Shown here: positions 1 to 6,599 of the stretch, piece after piece
Layout of the letters: each line of letters opens with the position of its first letter
How positions within the stretch are numbered: the first letter of the stretch is position 1
Program-made: the position numbers and the translations under genes
Source of the DNA: Bacteroidota bacterium
GTDB taxonomy: Bacteria > Bacteroidota > Bacteroidia > Flavobacteriales_F > PHOS-HE28
Reading direction: 5' to 3'
Assembly: GCA_018267065.1 (NCBI GenBank)
Contig: JAFDZG010000167.1
Location: 1 to 35,544, forward strand
Length of the DNA stretch: 35,544 nt
The notes under the pieces: model-generated
What the model was told of the DNA's origin: nothing
Database searches by the model: none
What the model saw: only the letters and a program-made list of their open reading frames with translations

Positions 1-263
1 GCGATGCGTCCCGGCCCTGAGCCGGGAGCTTTCACGTCGTCGTACACGCCTCCGAAGTCGAAGCTGAAGCTGCCGTCCTTAGCGGCCATGGTGCTGCTGA
101 AGGTGCCGCCGGTTCGCAGGTCGTTGGTGGCCTTGGGGCAATGCCAGTCGTCGCTGGCGGCGCACCATTGCGTGATGTGCGCGGGCTCGGTCCAGATCTT
201 CCAGACGTGTGCCACGGGCTTGTTTACGAGGGCGGAGATGGTGATGCGGGTTGCAGTTGTCAT
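1..263 (-). CDS. SRPBCC/AHSA1-family protein, partial (cut by window edge)
   Basis: This is an open frame on the minus strand from an ATG at 261-263 to the left edge, with no stop inside the window, so only about the first 87 residues are present. It begins MTTATRITISALVNKPVAHV and continues with a W-x-x-W-T-E-P-A-H-I-x-x-W pattern, then a G-G-x-F segment and a SFDFGGVYD strand. This is the N-terminal half of the helix-grip fold of Activator of Hsp90 ATPase homologue 1-like (AHSA1/START) proteins. It is the third such gene in a row after the ArsR-type regulator and sits 35 nt after the previous stop, so it is probably the last visible gene of that operon. Ligand and function are unknown. The family call is firm for the visible part; the C-terminus cannot be judged. 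Confidence 0.8.
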   Translation of the reverse strand, partial: MTTATRITISALVNKPVAHVWKIWTEPAHITQWCAASDDWHCPKATNDLRTGGTFSSTMAAKDGSFSFDFGGVYDDVKAPGSGPGRI

Positions 264-298
264 GGTCATTGTGGATGTTGGTTGTTCGTTGTCAGTTG

Positions 299-802
299 TC
301 AGAGCGTACCACTGGAGAAGAGTTCTTCCAACTGGTCCAGCCCTTGCGTAAAGCCTTCCTTGAAGCCCATGGCCGTGATCTTCTCCAGATCTTCCTCGCT
401 GTTGAAGCGGATCTGCACGCACACCACCGTGCTGCCATCTTGTGCGTTGAAGTTGTTCTCCCAATTCATCCTGGGCATCGCGTCGATGGGCGTACCGTGC
501 TCATCGCAGAATCCATCGAACCCGGAGAAGGACGACTTCGGTTTCACAGCCGTATAGTCGAAGCGGCAATAGTGGCGATCGCCTTCCGGGCCTTGCATGT
601 AGTAGCGCCAGCTCCCGCCAGCGCGGAAGTCCAGCGACTGGATGATGCACTCCCAAGGCTTGGGGGCCCACCATTTGCACAGGATGTCGGCTTCGGTCCA
701 CGCGGACCATACCGCTGCCAAGGGTGCGTTGAAGGAGCGTTCCACCGTGATGGACTTGTCCTCCTTCTTGACGATGAAGTTGAAGATGGCCGGGGTTGTC
801 AT
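299..802 (-). CDS. SRPBCC/AHSA1-family protein (167 aa)
   Basis: The 167-residue product has the AHSA1-like SRPBCC signature: a first strand 'SITVERSFNAPLAAVWSAWT', then E-A-D-x-L-x-x-W-W-A-P at about residues 38-48, a G-G-S-W-R-Y strand and a C-terminal helix G-F-x-x-G-x-x-Q-x-L-x-Q-L-E-E-L. Members are small hydrophobic-cavity proteins of the cytoplasm. Many sit beside ArsR-type regulators, as here, but substrates are rarely known. It follows the preceding SRPBCC gene by 37 nt, and that gap is filled by a perfect palindrome (820-839). The ATG at 800-802 is chosen because it places the first strand about 16 residues in, as is usual for the family. It is unlikely to be a true Hsp90 co-chaperone; those annotations derive from fold similarity only. 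Confidence 0.88.
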   Translation of the reverse strand: MTTPAIFNFIVKKEDKSITVERSFNAPLAAVWSAWTEADILCKWWAPKPWECIIQSLDFRAGGSWRYYMQGPEGDRHYCRFDYTAVKPKSSFSGFDGFCDEHGTPIDAMPRMNWENNFNAQDGSTVVCVQIRFNSEEDLEKITAMGFKEGFTQGLDQLEELFSSGTL

Positions 803-819
803 GGTGTTGGGGTTTTGTT

Positions 820-839
820 GGGCGCATCATGATGCGCCC
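820..839 (-). repeat. Perfect 20-bp palindrome between two operon genes
   Basis: The bases from 820 to 839 read GGGCGCATCA followed directly by its reverse complement TGATGCGCCC. It starts immediately after the stop codon of the 840-1340 gene and precedes the start of the 299-802 gene. In RNA it would give an 8-bp GC-rich stem with a 4-nt loop. No U-run follows on the minus strand (AACAAAACCCC comes next), so a simple intrinsic terminator is unlikely. A processing or mRNA-stabilising hairpin inside the operon, or a protein-binding palindrome, is more plausible. Confidence 0.7.
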
Positions 840-1340
840 TTATTTGAAGTGTTCGGGGGCGTTTTCCTTCATGCCGAGATATTCGTCCAGCCTTGCGAGC
901 GTTTGCTTGCCGCCTTCGATGGCGCGGTATTCCTTCACCACCAAGTCGCGTTCTTCGCGTGAAGTGAAGGTGGAATGCAGCGTGACGCGGGTCGATCCGC
1001 CGAGATCGTCGAGCGTGATGTTCGCCCGGAACACGACGCGGTCATCATCGCCGCCGTGATCGTGTTCCATACGCTCGGGTTCCACAATGCGTGTGAAGCG
1101 GATCCAGTTGGGATAGTCGCGTCCATCGGGCCCGTGCATGATGAACACCCACTTGCCGCCCTCGCGGAACTCGAACGCCGAGGTGGTGATGGTGAAGCCG
1201 TTCGGTCCCCACCAATGGGCCAGGGCTTCGGCCGTGGTGAAGGCTTTCCACACGCGCTCGCGCGGGGCGTTCACCATGCGGGTGACAACGATCTCGCGAT
1301 CGCCCACCGCACCTTCCTGGATCTTACTTGCGTTTTCCAT
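840..1340 (-). CDS. SRPBCC/AHSA1-family protein (166 aa)
   Basis: The 166-residue protein shows 'REIVVTRMVNAPRERVWKAF', then T-x-x-E-A-L-A-H-W-W-G-P-N-G-F at about residues 36-50, an F-E-F-R-E-G-G-K-W strand, a M-H-G-P-D-G turn and a C-terminal helix. This is a classic AHSA1/START-like SRPBCC domain of normal length. Its start overlaps the 3' end of the ArsR-type gene by 17 nt, so the two are almost certainly cotranscribed and probably translationally coupled. Such regulator/SRPBCC pairs are common in bacteria; the SRPBCC partner is usually of unknown ligand. It differs clearly from the two downstream paralogues, so the array is not a recent tandem duplication. Confidence 0.9.
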   Translation of the reverse strand: MENASKIQEGAVGDREIVVTRMVNAPRERVWKAFTTAEALAHWWGPNGFTITTSAFEFREGGKWVFIMHGPDGRDYPNWIRFTRIVEPERMEHDHGGDDDRVVFRANITLDDLGGSTRVTLHSTFTSREERDLVVKEYRAIEGGKQTLARLDEYLGMKENAPEHFK

Positions 1341-1701
1341 GTTTCTTGCTTGAAGATGCAGACTTGGCCTGCGCCGGTTTCTCCTGTGCCTGCAGTTCCT
1401 TCAGGTACTCATCCAGCCGGTCGAAACGCGCCTCCCAGAACTGGCGGTACTGCTCCATCCAATCGGTGGCCTCCTTCAGTGGCGCGGCCTTGATGGCGCA
1501 CGGCCGCCATTGCGCCTCTTTCCCCCGGGCGATCAACTGCGCACGCTCCAGCACTTTCAGGTGCTTGCTCACCGCCGGCAGGCTCATGCTGAAGGGTGCG
1601 GCCAACTCGTTCACGCTCGCCGGACCGCTGGAAAGCCGCGCCAGGATGGCCCTGCGCGTAGGGTCGGCCAAAGCGGAGAAGGTGAGCGAGAGGCGGTCCA
1701 T
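1324..1701 (-). CDS. ArsR/SmtB-type winged-helix transcriptional regulator
   Basis: This 125-residue protein begins MDRLSLTFSALADPTRRAIL, the standard opening of the ArsR subgroup that accompanies AHSA1 genes. A helix-turn-helix follows at about residues 28-60, with S-V-N-E-L-A-A-P-F-S-M-S-L-P-A-V-S-K-H-L-K-V-L as recognition region. A wing follows (A-R-G-K-E-A-Q-W-R), then a conserved C-terminal stretch with W-M-E-Q-Y-R-Q-F-W-E-x-R-x-D-R-L-D-E-Y-L. There is no metal-binding Cys pair of the ArsR/SmtB metalloregulator kind, so metal sensing is not indicated. The tail is Lys/Ser-rich. It leads the operon and overlaps the next gene by 17 nt. A perfect inverted repeat 23-44 nt upstream is a likely autoregulatory operator. 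Confidence 0.93.
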   Translation of the reverse strand: MDRLSLTFSALADPTRRAILARLSSGPASVNELAAPFSMSLPAVSKHLKVLERAQLIARGKEAQWRPCAIKAAPLKEATDWMEQYRQFWEARFDRLDEYLKELQAQEKPAQAKSASSSKKHGKRK

Positions 1702-1723
1702 GTTGCGTTCGACGGGTCAAATG

Positions 1724-1747
1724 TAATTAACCATTCGGTTAAATATA
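1724..1747 (-). promoter_or_regulatory. Candidate ArsR-type operator overlapping a promoter box
   Basis: Bases 1727-1742 form TTAACC-ATTC-GGTTAA, a perfect 6+6 inverted repeat, with one further pair of matched positions on each side (1724-1725 with 1744-1745). It lies 23-44 nt before the ATG of the ArsR-type gene. The minus-strand word TATATTTA (1747-1740) matches the Bacteroidota -7 consensus TAnnTTTG in seven of eight positions and overlaps the right arm. A repressor bound here would therefore cover the promoter, which fits negative autoregulation. Binding is inferred from sequence only. Confidence 0.65.
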
Positions 1748-1798
1748 ACTCATTGCGATATTTTTTTTGTGCCAGGATGCGTTGGCAGCAAGGATGTA

Positions 1799-1840
1799 TA
1801 AAACAGAAGCCCCGCACACCGATACGGTGCACGGGGCGTT
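1799..1840 (-). terminator. Intrinsic terminator-like hairpin after the HAF-repeat gene
   Basis: On the minus strand, GCCCCG (1837-1832) pairs with CGGGGC (1814-1809). A second 5-bp stem CGGTG/CACCG encloses a 3-nt loop, with a 2x2 internal mismatch between the stems. A TTCTGTTTTATA tail follows. It begins 20 nt after the stop of the 1858-3204 gene and separates that gene from the downstream ArsR operon. The U-tract is imperfect, so termination efficiency is uncertain. Confidence 0.6.
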
Positions 1841-1857
1841 CCATCCGGTCAAGCAGT

Positions 1858-3204
1858 TCAATACTTCACAACACGCGCTGTACGGATGTTTCCGTTGACA
1901 TTGAAGATGAACGTATACACGCCTGCTGCGTACTTGCCGAGGTCGATGGCTTGGTCTCCTTGGACCGGGACCTTTGATACCAAGGTTCCATCTGCACGCA
2001 AAATGGAAAGGACGGACATCCCGGCACTGTTCACCACTACCCGGCCGGAGGTGGGATTGGGATACACGCTGGCACCGACGGGGCTATTTGCATGATGGAT
2101 GCCTGTGTTGACCCCCAGGTCCAAACGGTAGGCAAATGTGGAGAACGTGACATTGTTCGTGCCCCAACCCGCAATGTATCTTCCATCCGACGATATGGCA
2201 TTGGCCACATTGACATGCTGGTCGCCCAGATCAATTCCAAGCACGTCAGTGATGTAGCTGTTCAGATCCTGCAGTCCACCGCTCCGGGTCCAAATGAAGG
2301 GCGTCATGGGGTCTCCCCACATTTCACCGTCAAACCAGCCCACTATGATCGAGGCATCCGCGTTCATTGCACCGGTATAACCAGTGCCGGTGATGGGTAA
2401 ATGCCCCAGGTTGATCACTCCCGAATCCTGTTGCCAGATCCAGGGGTCGCCATTGTTCGCATAGTCGCCGTAGCCTCCGATCCATTCCCCATCGGCGGAA
2501 ACCGCGCTGCACTCGCCCATCTGGTTGAATTCATCCGTGGAATCACCCGCGGCATTGAGCAGGATGTACTGGTTTGGGGCATAACTCCCGTTCGGGTTCC
2601 TTCGCCACACGGCAGATTTCCAGGGGCCATTGAAATCCTGCCAGCCCACCACCACGCTTCCGTCCGCATTAACGGCGTTTGCACGCGTGCTTCTGCCGAA
2701 AAACAGGGTGCCCAGGTCCGTTACGCCCGTGGTGCCGTTCGAAGCAATGGCATGCGTATAGGCATAACCACCGGTGGTGTCTGCCCAGGAATTACCGACC
2801 ACGGTGCTTCCATCGCCGGATATGGCGTAGCCACCACTGGTGGTGTTGTCCACGGGAAAGCCAAGGTCGGCCATTGGGGTCCACTGCCCCGTGGTGCGAT
2901 CATAGATGGACAATGCAGCCCCCAAGCTGCCGGCACTGGAGCCGGAGATGAAATTACCATCGGTGGAGAACCTGGCCTGCCCGCCAACCCCGTTTCCCGG
3001 GGCAATGCCGCCAATATCAATGGATGTTTGCTGATCCGGGTTCCAAATGGAGTATGGTCCGGCTTGCATGAGGTAGCCCGCCACCGAACCATCATTGGCC
3101 ACACCGGTGGGTGAAAAGAAATCGGGACGGGTTACGAATTGGGCCTGTGCCTGGGCAAAGGCCCAGGCGGAAGCTAAAAGCAGGAATGTCTTGCGTCGTT
3201 TCAT
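1858..3204 (-). CDS. Secreted HAF-repeat protein with T9SS type A sorting domain
   Basis: The 448-residue product has a Sec signal peptide (MKRRKTFLLLASAWAFAQAQ, cleavage after about residue 21). The body, roughly 22-365, contains repeats of the extracellular HAF type. Units such as 'ISGDGSTVVGNSW', 'VNADGSVVVGWQDF', 'VSADGEWIGGYGDY' and 'ISSDGRYIAGWG' alternate with W-x-x-x-x-G-x-x-x-L-G strands, suggesting a beta-propeller-like surface protein. The last ~75 residues form a type A T9SS C-terminal signal: 'VYPNPTSGRVVVNS', a central V-x-x-A-D-G strand, 'LGKYAAGVYTFIF' and a terminal R-V-V-K-Y. The protein should be exported to the periplasm, then moved across the outer membrane and anchored or released. 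Its start codon overlaps the stop of a doubtful 84-aa frame upstream (ATGA). A terminator-like hairpin follows it. Its biological role is unknown. Confidence 0.9.
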   Translation of the reverse strand: MKRRKTFLLLASAWAFAQAQAQFVTRPDFFSPTGVANDGSVAGYLMQAGPYSIWNPDQQTSIDIGGIAPGNGVGGQARFSTDGNFISGSSAGSLGAALSIYDRTTGQWTPMADLGFPVDNTTSGGYAISGDGSTVVGNSWADTTGGYAYTHAIASNGTTGVTDLGTLFFGRSTRANAVNADGSVVVGWQDFNGPWKSAVWRRNPNGSYAPNQYILLNAAGDSTDEFNQMGECSAVSADGEWIGGYGDYANNGDPWIWQQDSGVINLGHLPITGTGYTGAMNADASIIVGWFDGEMWGDPMTPFIWTRSGGLQDLNSYITDVLGIDLGDQHVNVANAISSDGRYIAGWGTNNVTFSTFAYRLDLGVNTGIHHANSPVGASVYPNPTSGRVVVNSAGMSVLSILRADGTLVSKVPVQGDQAIDLGKYAAGVYTFIFNVNGNIRTARVVKY

Positions 3205-3455
3205 GGTGCTTTGTTTGCGGGTGTTGACTTATGGGGCCTACCGGATGCGTCGGCTTTCAGTTTTGCCAAGCTGTCCAGCAATTTTTTCCATGCCTCGGTT
3301 TCGGCCTTCAACTTCTGTTGGACCTCTTCGATGCGCTGTGATTCCTCCAGCGGATAACTGCTTCGTTTGGGTGCTGCCAAAACGTGATGGATTGGAAGTT
3401 TGCAAATGTGAACGCAGCCACTTCCCATTGGTACCGCCAACGGGCACACATCCAC
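3201..3455 (-). CDS. Doubtful small ORF, coiled-coil C-terminus (84 aa)
   Basis: This open frame ends with a TGA that overlaps the ATG of the HAF-repeat gene in an ATGA arrangement, the geometry of translational coupling. The first ~35 residues (Cys/Pro/Gly-rich) do not look like a normal protein start. The last ~50, from E-E-S-Q-R-I-E-E-V-Q-Q-K-L-K-A-E to K-A-P, form a charged amphipathic helix typical of a real coiled coil. No signal peptide or family is recognised. It may be a small regulatory peptide, the tail of a decayed gene, or chance. The true start, if any, could lie further in. Confidence 0.25.
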   Translation of the reverse strand: MDVCPLAVPMGSGCVHICKLPIHHVLAAPKRSSYPLEESQRIEEVQQKLKAETEAWKKLLDSLAKLKADASGRPHKSTPANKAP

Positions 3456-3578
3456 CGTACATCATTCCGGTGCATGGTCTACAAAGCCGGTACAGGGTCG
3501 AAAAAAGACCCTACATGCACCATACAACAAGAGGCAACAAAATGAAATTCAGAGTGTTATGCCACACCCTCAATATGA
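3456..3578. other. Intergenic gap with a nested inverted repeat
   Basis: The gap lies between the TPR/HTH gene and the 84-aa frame. It holds an outer inverted repeat GGTGCATG (3469-3476) / CATGCACC (3514-3521) enclosing an inner hairpin AGGGTC (3494-3499) - GAAAAAA - GACCCT (3507-3512). On the minus strand the inner loop is rich in T. It may be the terminator or processing site of the 3579-5291 gene, or a leader structure for the genes below. No convincing promoter box was seen here. Confidence 0.5.
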
Positions 3579-5291
3579 TCAAATGGACTGCAGGAAATCG
3601 ATCAGTTGAACATCCTCACCATCGATCTGGAGCTTTTTGCGCAGCCGTGACCGGGCCACGGTGATGCTGTTCACGCTTTGCTGCGTGATGGCTGAAATAT
3701 CCTTGGTGGAAAGGTTGAGCCGCAGGAAAGCGCAAAGCTTGCGCTCATTGGGGCTCAATGACGGAAAGCGCTCTTGCAGGGTTTGGTAGAAGGTGGTGTG
3801 CACCCGGGTAAAATGCGCCTCAAACTCCTTCCAGTCATGCTCGTCCTGCCCCGCCTGAAGGTCGCGGATGATGTCCTGCACCACTTTCTGGTTCTCGGGC
3901 CTGAAGCCCTGTTTGGCCTTCAGCAGGCGGTCCACTGCATGTGCGATGAGTTCATTCCTCTTCAACAGGAAAAGTGCATTTGCCGTGAGTTCCCGGTCCT
4001 TGAAATTCAGGCGTTCCTCCAGCATGGTCCGTTCAGCCGCCAACCTTCCGCTCTCCAGCCTCAACGTTTCCTGCTTCAAGTTGCTGTTTCTCACACGGCC
4101 CTGCATCACCTTCAGGGCGAGCACGGCCACCACTACCAGCATCAACAAGGCAACGATCAGCGCGATGTTCAATGACCGCCGGTGCGTGATCTCCGCTTCG
4201 CGGCGGGCAGCTTCCATTTCAAACACCTTCTTCTCCTTGTCGCGGCGAAATTGAACTTCCATCCGGGCGATGGTGGTACGGGTGCCTGCATTGTTCAAGC
4301 TGTCGCCCAGGGCCTTGAATTCACGATATGCCTTCAATGCCGCCTTGTATTCGCCAAGTGTGTCCAGCGCTGTGGAAATGGATTCCAAGGAGATGACCAT
4401 TGATTCGCGGCTGTTGATGGACCGCCCCATTGCAAGCGCTTCCTCAAAATACCGGCGGGCAACTTGGAACCGGCCCTGCACCGCCTGGTTCTTCCCCATG
4501 TTGTTCAACACCTGGGCCTGCCCGCGCACATCGCCTGCCTGTTTGCGCATGGCAAGGGCCTGCAGGAAGTGCTGGTCCGCCAGGTCGTGCTTGCCCATCT
4601 CCATGTAACAGATGCCGATGTTGTTGTTCAGCGCACTTTCGTTGCGGCTGTTGCCCAAAGGGCCGTTCATCACCAGGGCCTGCCGGAAATAAGGCAAGGC
4701 CAGGTCAAATTCCCCCCGATGGATATAGCCTCCGGCCATGTTGTTATAGGCCATGACCTTGCGGCCGTTGAACTGCGGCACGGAAAGCAGCGGCCTGGCG
4801 GCATCCAACTTCCCCATGGCATCGTTGAGCAGGGCCTCGCTCTTGTCCAACTCCTGCAGTTCATAATAAACCTGTCCGATCTTGATCAACAGGTCCACCT
4901 TGGCAAGGATCACGGAAGTGTCCATTTCCGCAATTCCAGCGGCCTCATCAAGCAGTAATTGCGCCTGTTGGTAGGCGGCCATGGCCTCCGGGGCCTCATC
5001 ATTGGCCCCGTACGCATCGCCCAGCACCATGAGCACTTGGGCTTTCTTCCAAGGAAGTTCCGATCCATTCAAGTGCCCCGCCGCCAGTTTGGCCAACACC
5101 AGTGCGGAATCAGGATGGCTGCCAAGCAAAGCCTTGACCTCGCGCAGCGGGTCGCTGGTCCCTGAAGTTGGAACATCCCCTGCTTGGGTACTTGCCAACG
5201 CCCGGGCCGGTGTGGACCCGGCCAGTAGCCAAATGCCGATGATGGCAAGGATCCTGGCAAGCGATACGTATCTGTCGGTGCTTCTTCCCAT
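3579..5291 (-). CDS. TPR membrane protein with C-terminal LuxR-like HTH (570 aa)
   Basis: The protein starts with a hydrophobic export signal (about residues 10-33). Residues ~50-340 are tetratricopeptide repeats; clear units include A-Y-N-N-M-A-G-G-Y-I-H-R-G-E-F-D-L-A and N-N-N-I-G-I-C-Y-M-E-M-G-K-H-D-L-A. A single membrane helix lies at 373-394 (IALIVALLMLVVVAVLALKV), then a coiled coil (~400-445). The C-terminal domain (~508-555) is helix-turn-helix: L-S-P-N-E-R-K-L-C-A-F-L, L-S-T-K-D-I-S, then S-V-N-S-I-T-V-A-R-S-R-L-R-K-K-L, like LuxR/GerE effector regions. This is a well-known Bacteroidota architecture: periplasmic TPRs tethered to a cytoplasmic DNA-binding domain. It is presumed to sense an extracytoplasmic signal without a phosphorelay. 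Direct DNA binding and target genes are unproven. A TATTTTTG box lies 31 nt upstream. Confidence 0.9.
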   Translation of the reverse strand: MGRSTDRYVSLARILAIIGIWLLAGSTPARALASTQAGDVPTSGTSDPLREVKALLGSHPDSALVLAKLAAGHLNGSELPWKKAQVLMVLGDAYGANDEAPEAMAAYQQAQLLLDEAAGIAEMDTSVILAKVDLLIKIGQVYYELQELDKSEALLNDAMGKLDAARPLLSVPQFNGRKVMAYNNMAGGYIHRGEFDLALPYFRQALVMNGPLGNSRNESALNNNIGICYMEMGKHDLADQHFLQALAMRKQAGDVRGQAQVLNNMGKNQAVQGRFQVARRYFEEALAMGRSINSRESMVISLESISTALDTLGEYKAALKAYREFKALGDSLNNAGTRTTIARMEVQFRRDKEKKVFEMEAARREAEITHRRSLNIALIVALLMLVVVAVLALKVMQGRVRNSNLKQETLRLESGRLAAERTMLEERLNFKDRELTANALFLLKRNELIAHAVDRLLKAKQGFRPENQKVVQDIIRDLQAGQDEHDWKEFEAHFTRVHTTFYQTLQERFPSLSPNERKLCAFLRLNLSTKDISAITQQSVNSITVARSRLRKKLQIDGEDVQLIDFLQSI

Positions 5292-5321
5292 CTATGCCGA
5301 TTGCCCATCCACGGACCGTTC

Positions 5322-5329
5322 CAAAAATA
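5322..5329 (-). promoter_or_regulatory. Bacteroidota-type -7 box for the TPR/HTH gene
   Basis: The minus-strand word TATTTTTG (5329-5322) matches the Bacteroidota -7 consensus TAnnTTTG at every fixed position. It sits 31 nt before the ATG of the TPR/HTH gene, giving a short normal leader. I saw no TTG -33 element at the expected 17-23 nt spacing. Confidence 0.5.
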
Positions 5330-5459
5330 GAGGCAGGCCCGCCACCTCTGTTCAGGCACTTCGGCAGAAACCGGCATTCGCGCAAAATCGCCTTGCCGGC
5401 AAATGAACCGGCACCTTGCCCACCGGGACCGGGGCAACACGGCCCATGCGCCATCACAT

Positions 5460-5467
5460 TAAGTTTG
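5460..5467 (+). promoter_or_regulatory. Bacteroidota-type -7 box for the 343-aa gene
   Basis: TAAGTTTG at 5460-5467 is a full match to TAnnTTTG and lies 22 nt before the ATG at 5490. No convincing -33 TTG was seen at the normal spacing. Together with the opposing box at 5322-5329 it makes this 198-nt gap a divergent promoter region. Confidence 0.45.
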
Positions 5468-5489
5468 GAGAATTACGCTCCTTTGCCCC

Positions 5490-6521
5490 ATGCACGCGCC
5501 GAACGAGATCCGCAACCGCAAGCCTGCCTTCCCCATCAGCGCCCGCCTTGCGGAATTCCTCCATTCCACGGAACGCGCGCAAAAGCTGCCCTTGGCTTAC
5601 AACGACCTGCTGCGGCACGACGGGCTGATGGCGCAACATGATGCGCAGGGGCGCGAAACGCTGTGGACCACCGTGATGCTGCGCCCTTCCGAGATGGAGG
5701 ACATCCATGAACGCCTGGTGCACCTGTACCAAATGATCGTGGCCGACGGGCGCATGGTGGACCACCTGCGCGTGGCCAGCATCGATTTCTGCGCCTACGG
5801 CAACAGCCAGCCGTTCCGCATCAAGATCCTCAACCAGATCAACGACAACCACGACTACTACTACATCAAGAAAGCCGATGCGAGCCGCGTGTACGGCCTG
5901 GAACTGGAGCACATGCTCAGCCCCAACCGCATCAATTACATGGTGGACGGGGCCACGTTGGTGGAGGAACACATCATCGGGGTGCCGGGCGATGATTTCA
6001 TCCAGGACCCCGCCCGCTACGGCGGCAACCTCAACCCCGTGCGGCTGAGCAAGGAGTTCGTGAAGTTCAACGAGCGCTGCTTCGCCCGGCTGCTGGGCGA
6101 CATGCGCGCGTACAACTTCGTGGTGGACGTGATCCAGGATTTCGACCAGGTGCAGTACCGCCTGCGCAGCATCGACTTCGACCAGCAAAGCCACGAGGGG
6201 CGGCACCGCATCTACCTGCCGCAGTTCTACAAGGAAAACCTGCCCTACGTGCAATTTGCGCGCCGGCACATCGACCACGAAAGCACCGTGCAGTACAGCA
6301 ACGAGGAGCGTTCGCTGCTGCGGAAACGGTACCGGCTTTCTCAGGCCCGCCTGGAAGACCTGCTGGCAGCCATGCGCACCGACCGGATCAGCACGCCCGA
6401 ACAAGTGCACCAGCTGGCGGCAGAGCTGGCGGAACTGCACCATGTGCCGGCCATGGCCGCGTGCACCAACATGGGCGAACTTTTGGGGCGGCACCTGAAA
6501 CTGCGCCTGGAAGTGGATTGA
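5490..6521 (+). CDS. Uncharacterised 343-aa protein with kinase-like catalytic pattern
   Basis: I do not recognise a named family. The cytoplasmic-looking protein has no signal peptide or membrane helix. Its middle resembles the core of protein-kinase-like (APH/choline-kinase) folds. There is a basic strand R110-I-K112-I, a hinge-like V-E-E-H-I-I-G-V-P-G-D-D-F (~160-172), a catalytic-loop-like G-D204-M-R-A-Y-N209-F-V-V-D and a Mg-binding-like I-D229-F-D231-Q-Q at a spacing fitting HxDxxxxN...DFG/DFD. An N-terminal segment (1-100) and a helical C-terminus (~270-343) flank this. It precedes mutL by 78 nt on the same strand. No experimental role can be claimed: the kinase reading is inference from motif order, and a structural role without catalysis is equally possible. 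Confidence 0.85.
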   Translation: MHAPNEIRNRKPAFPISARLAEFLHSTERAQKLPLAYNDLLRHDGLMAQHDAQGRETLWTTVMLRPSEMEDIHERLVHLYQMIVADGRMVDHLRVASIDFCAYGNSQPFRIKILNQINDNHDYYYIKKADASRVYGLELEHMLSPNRINYMVDGATLVEEHIIGVPGDDFIQDPARYGGNLNPVRLSKEFVKFNERCFARLLGDMRAYNFVVDVIQDFDQVQYRLRSIDFDQQSHEGRHRIYLPQFYKENLPYVQFARRHIDHESTVQYSNEERSLLRKRYRLSQARLEDLLAAMRTDRISTPEQVHQLAAELAELHHVPAMAACTNMGELLGRHLKLRLEVD

Positions 6522-6599
6522 AGCCCGGCGCATGCCACAGGCATTGCCCTCCGGCCTGCATCTTTGCACACGCATCCGTTCCGCACGGACCTGCACCGC

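Noticed and set aside
1-1701. Three SRPBCC genes considered as a recent tandem duplication.
   Set aside because: The three proteins share the fold signature but little sequence identity by eye, so an old family expansion or independent recruitment is more likely.
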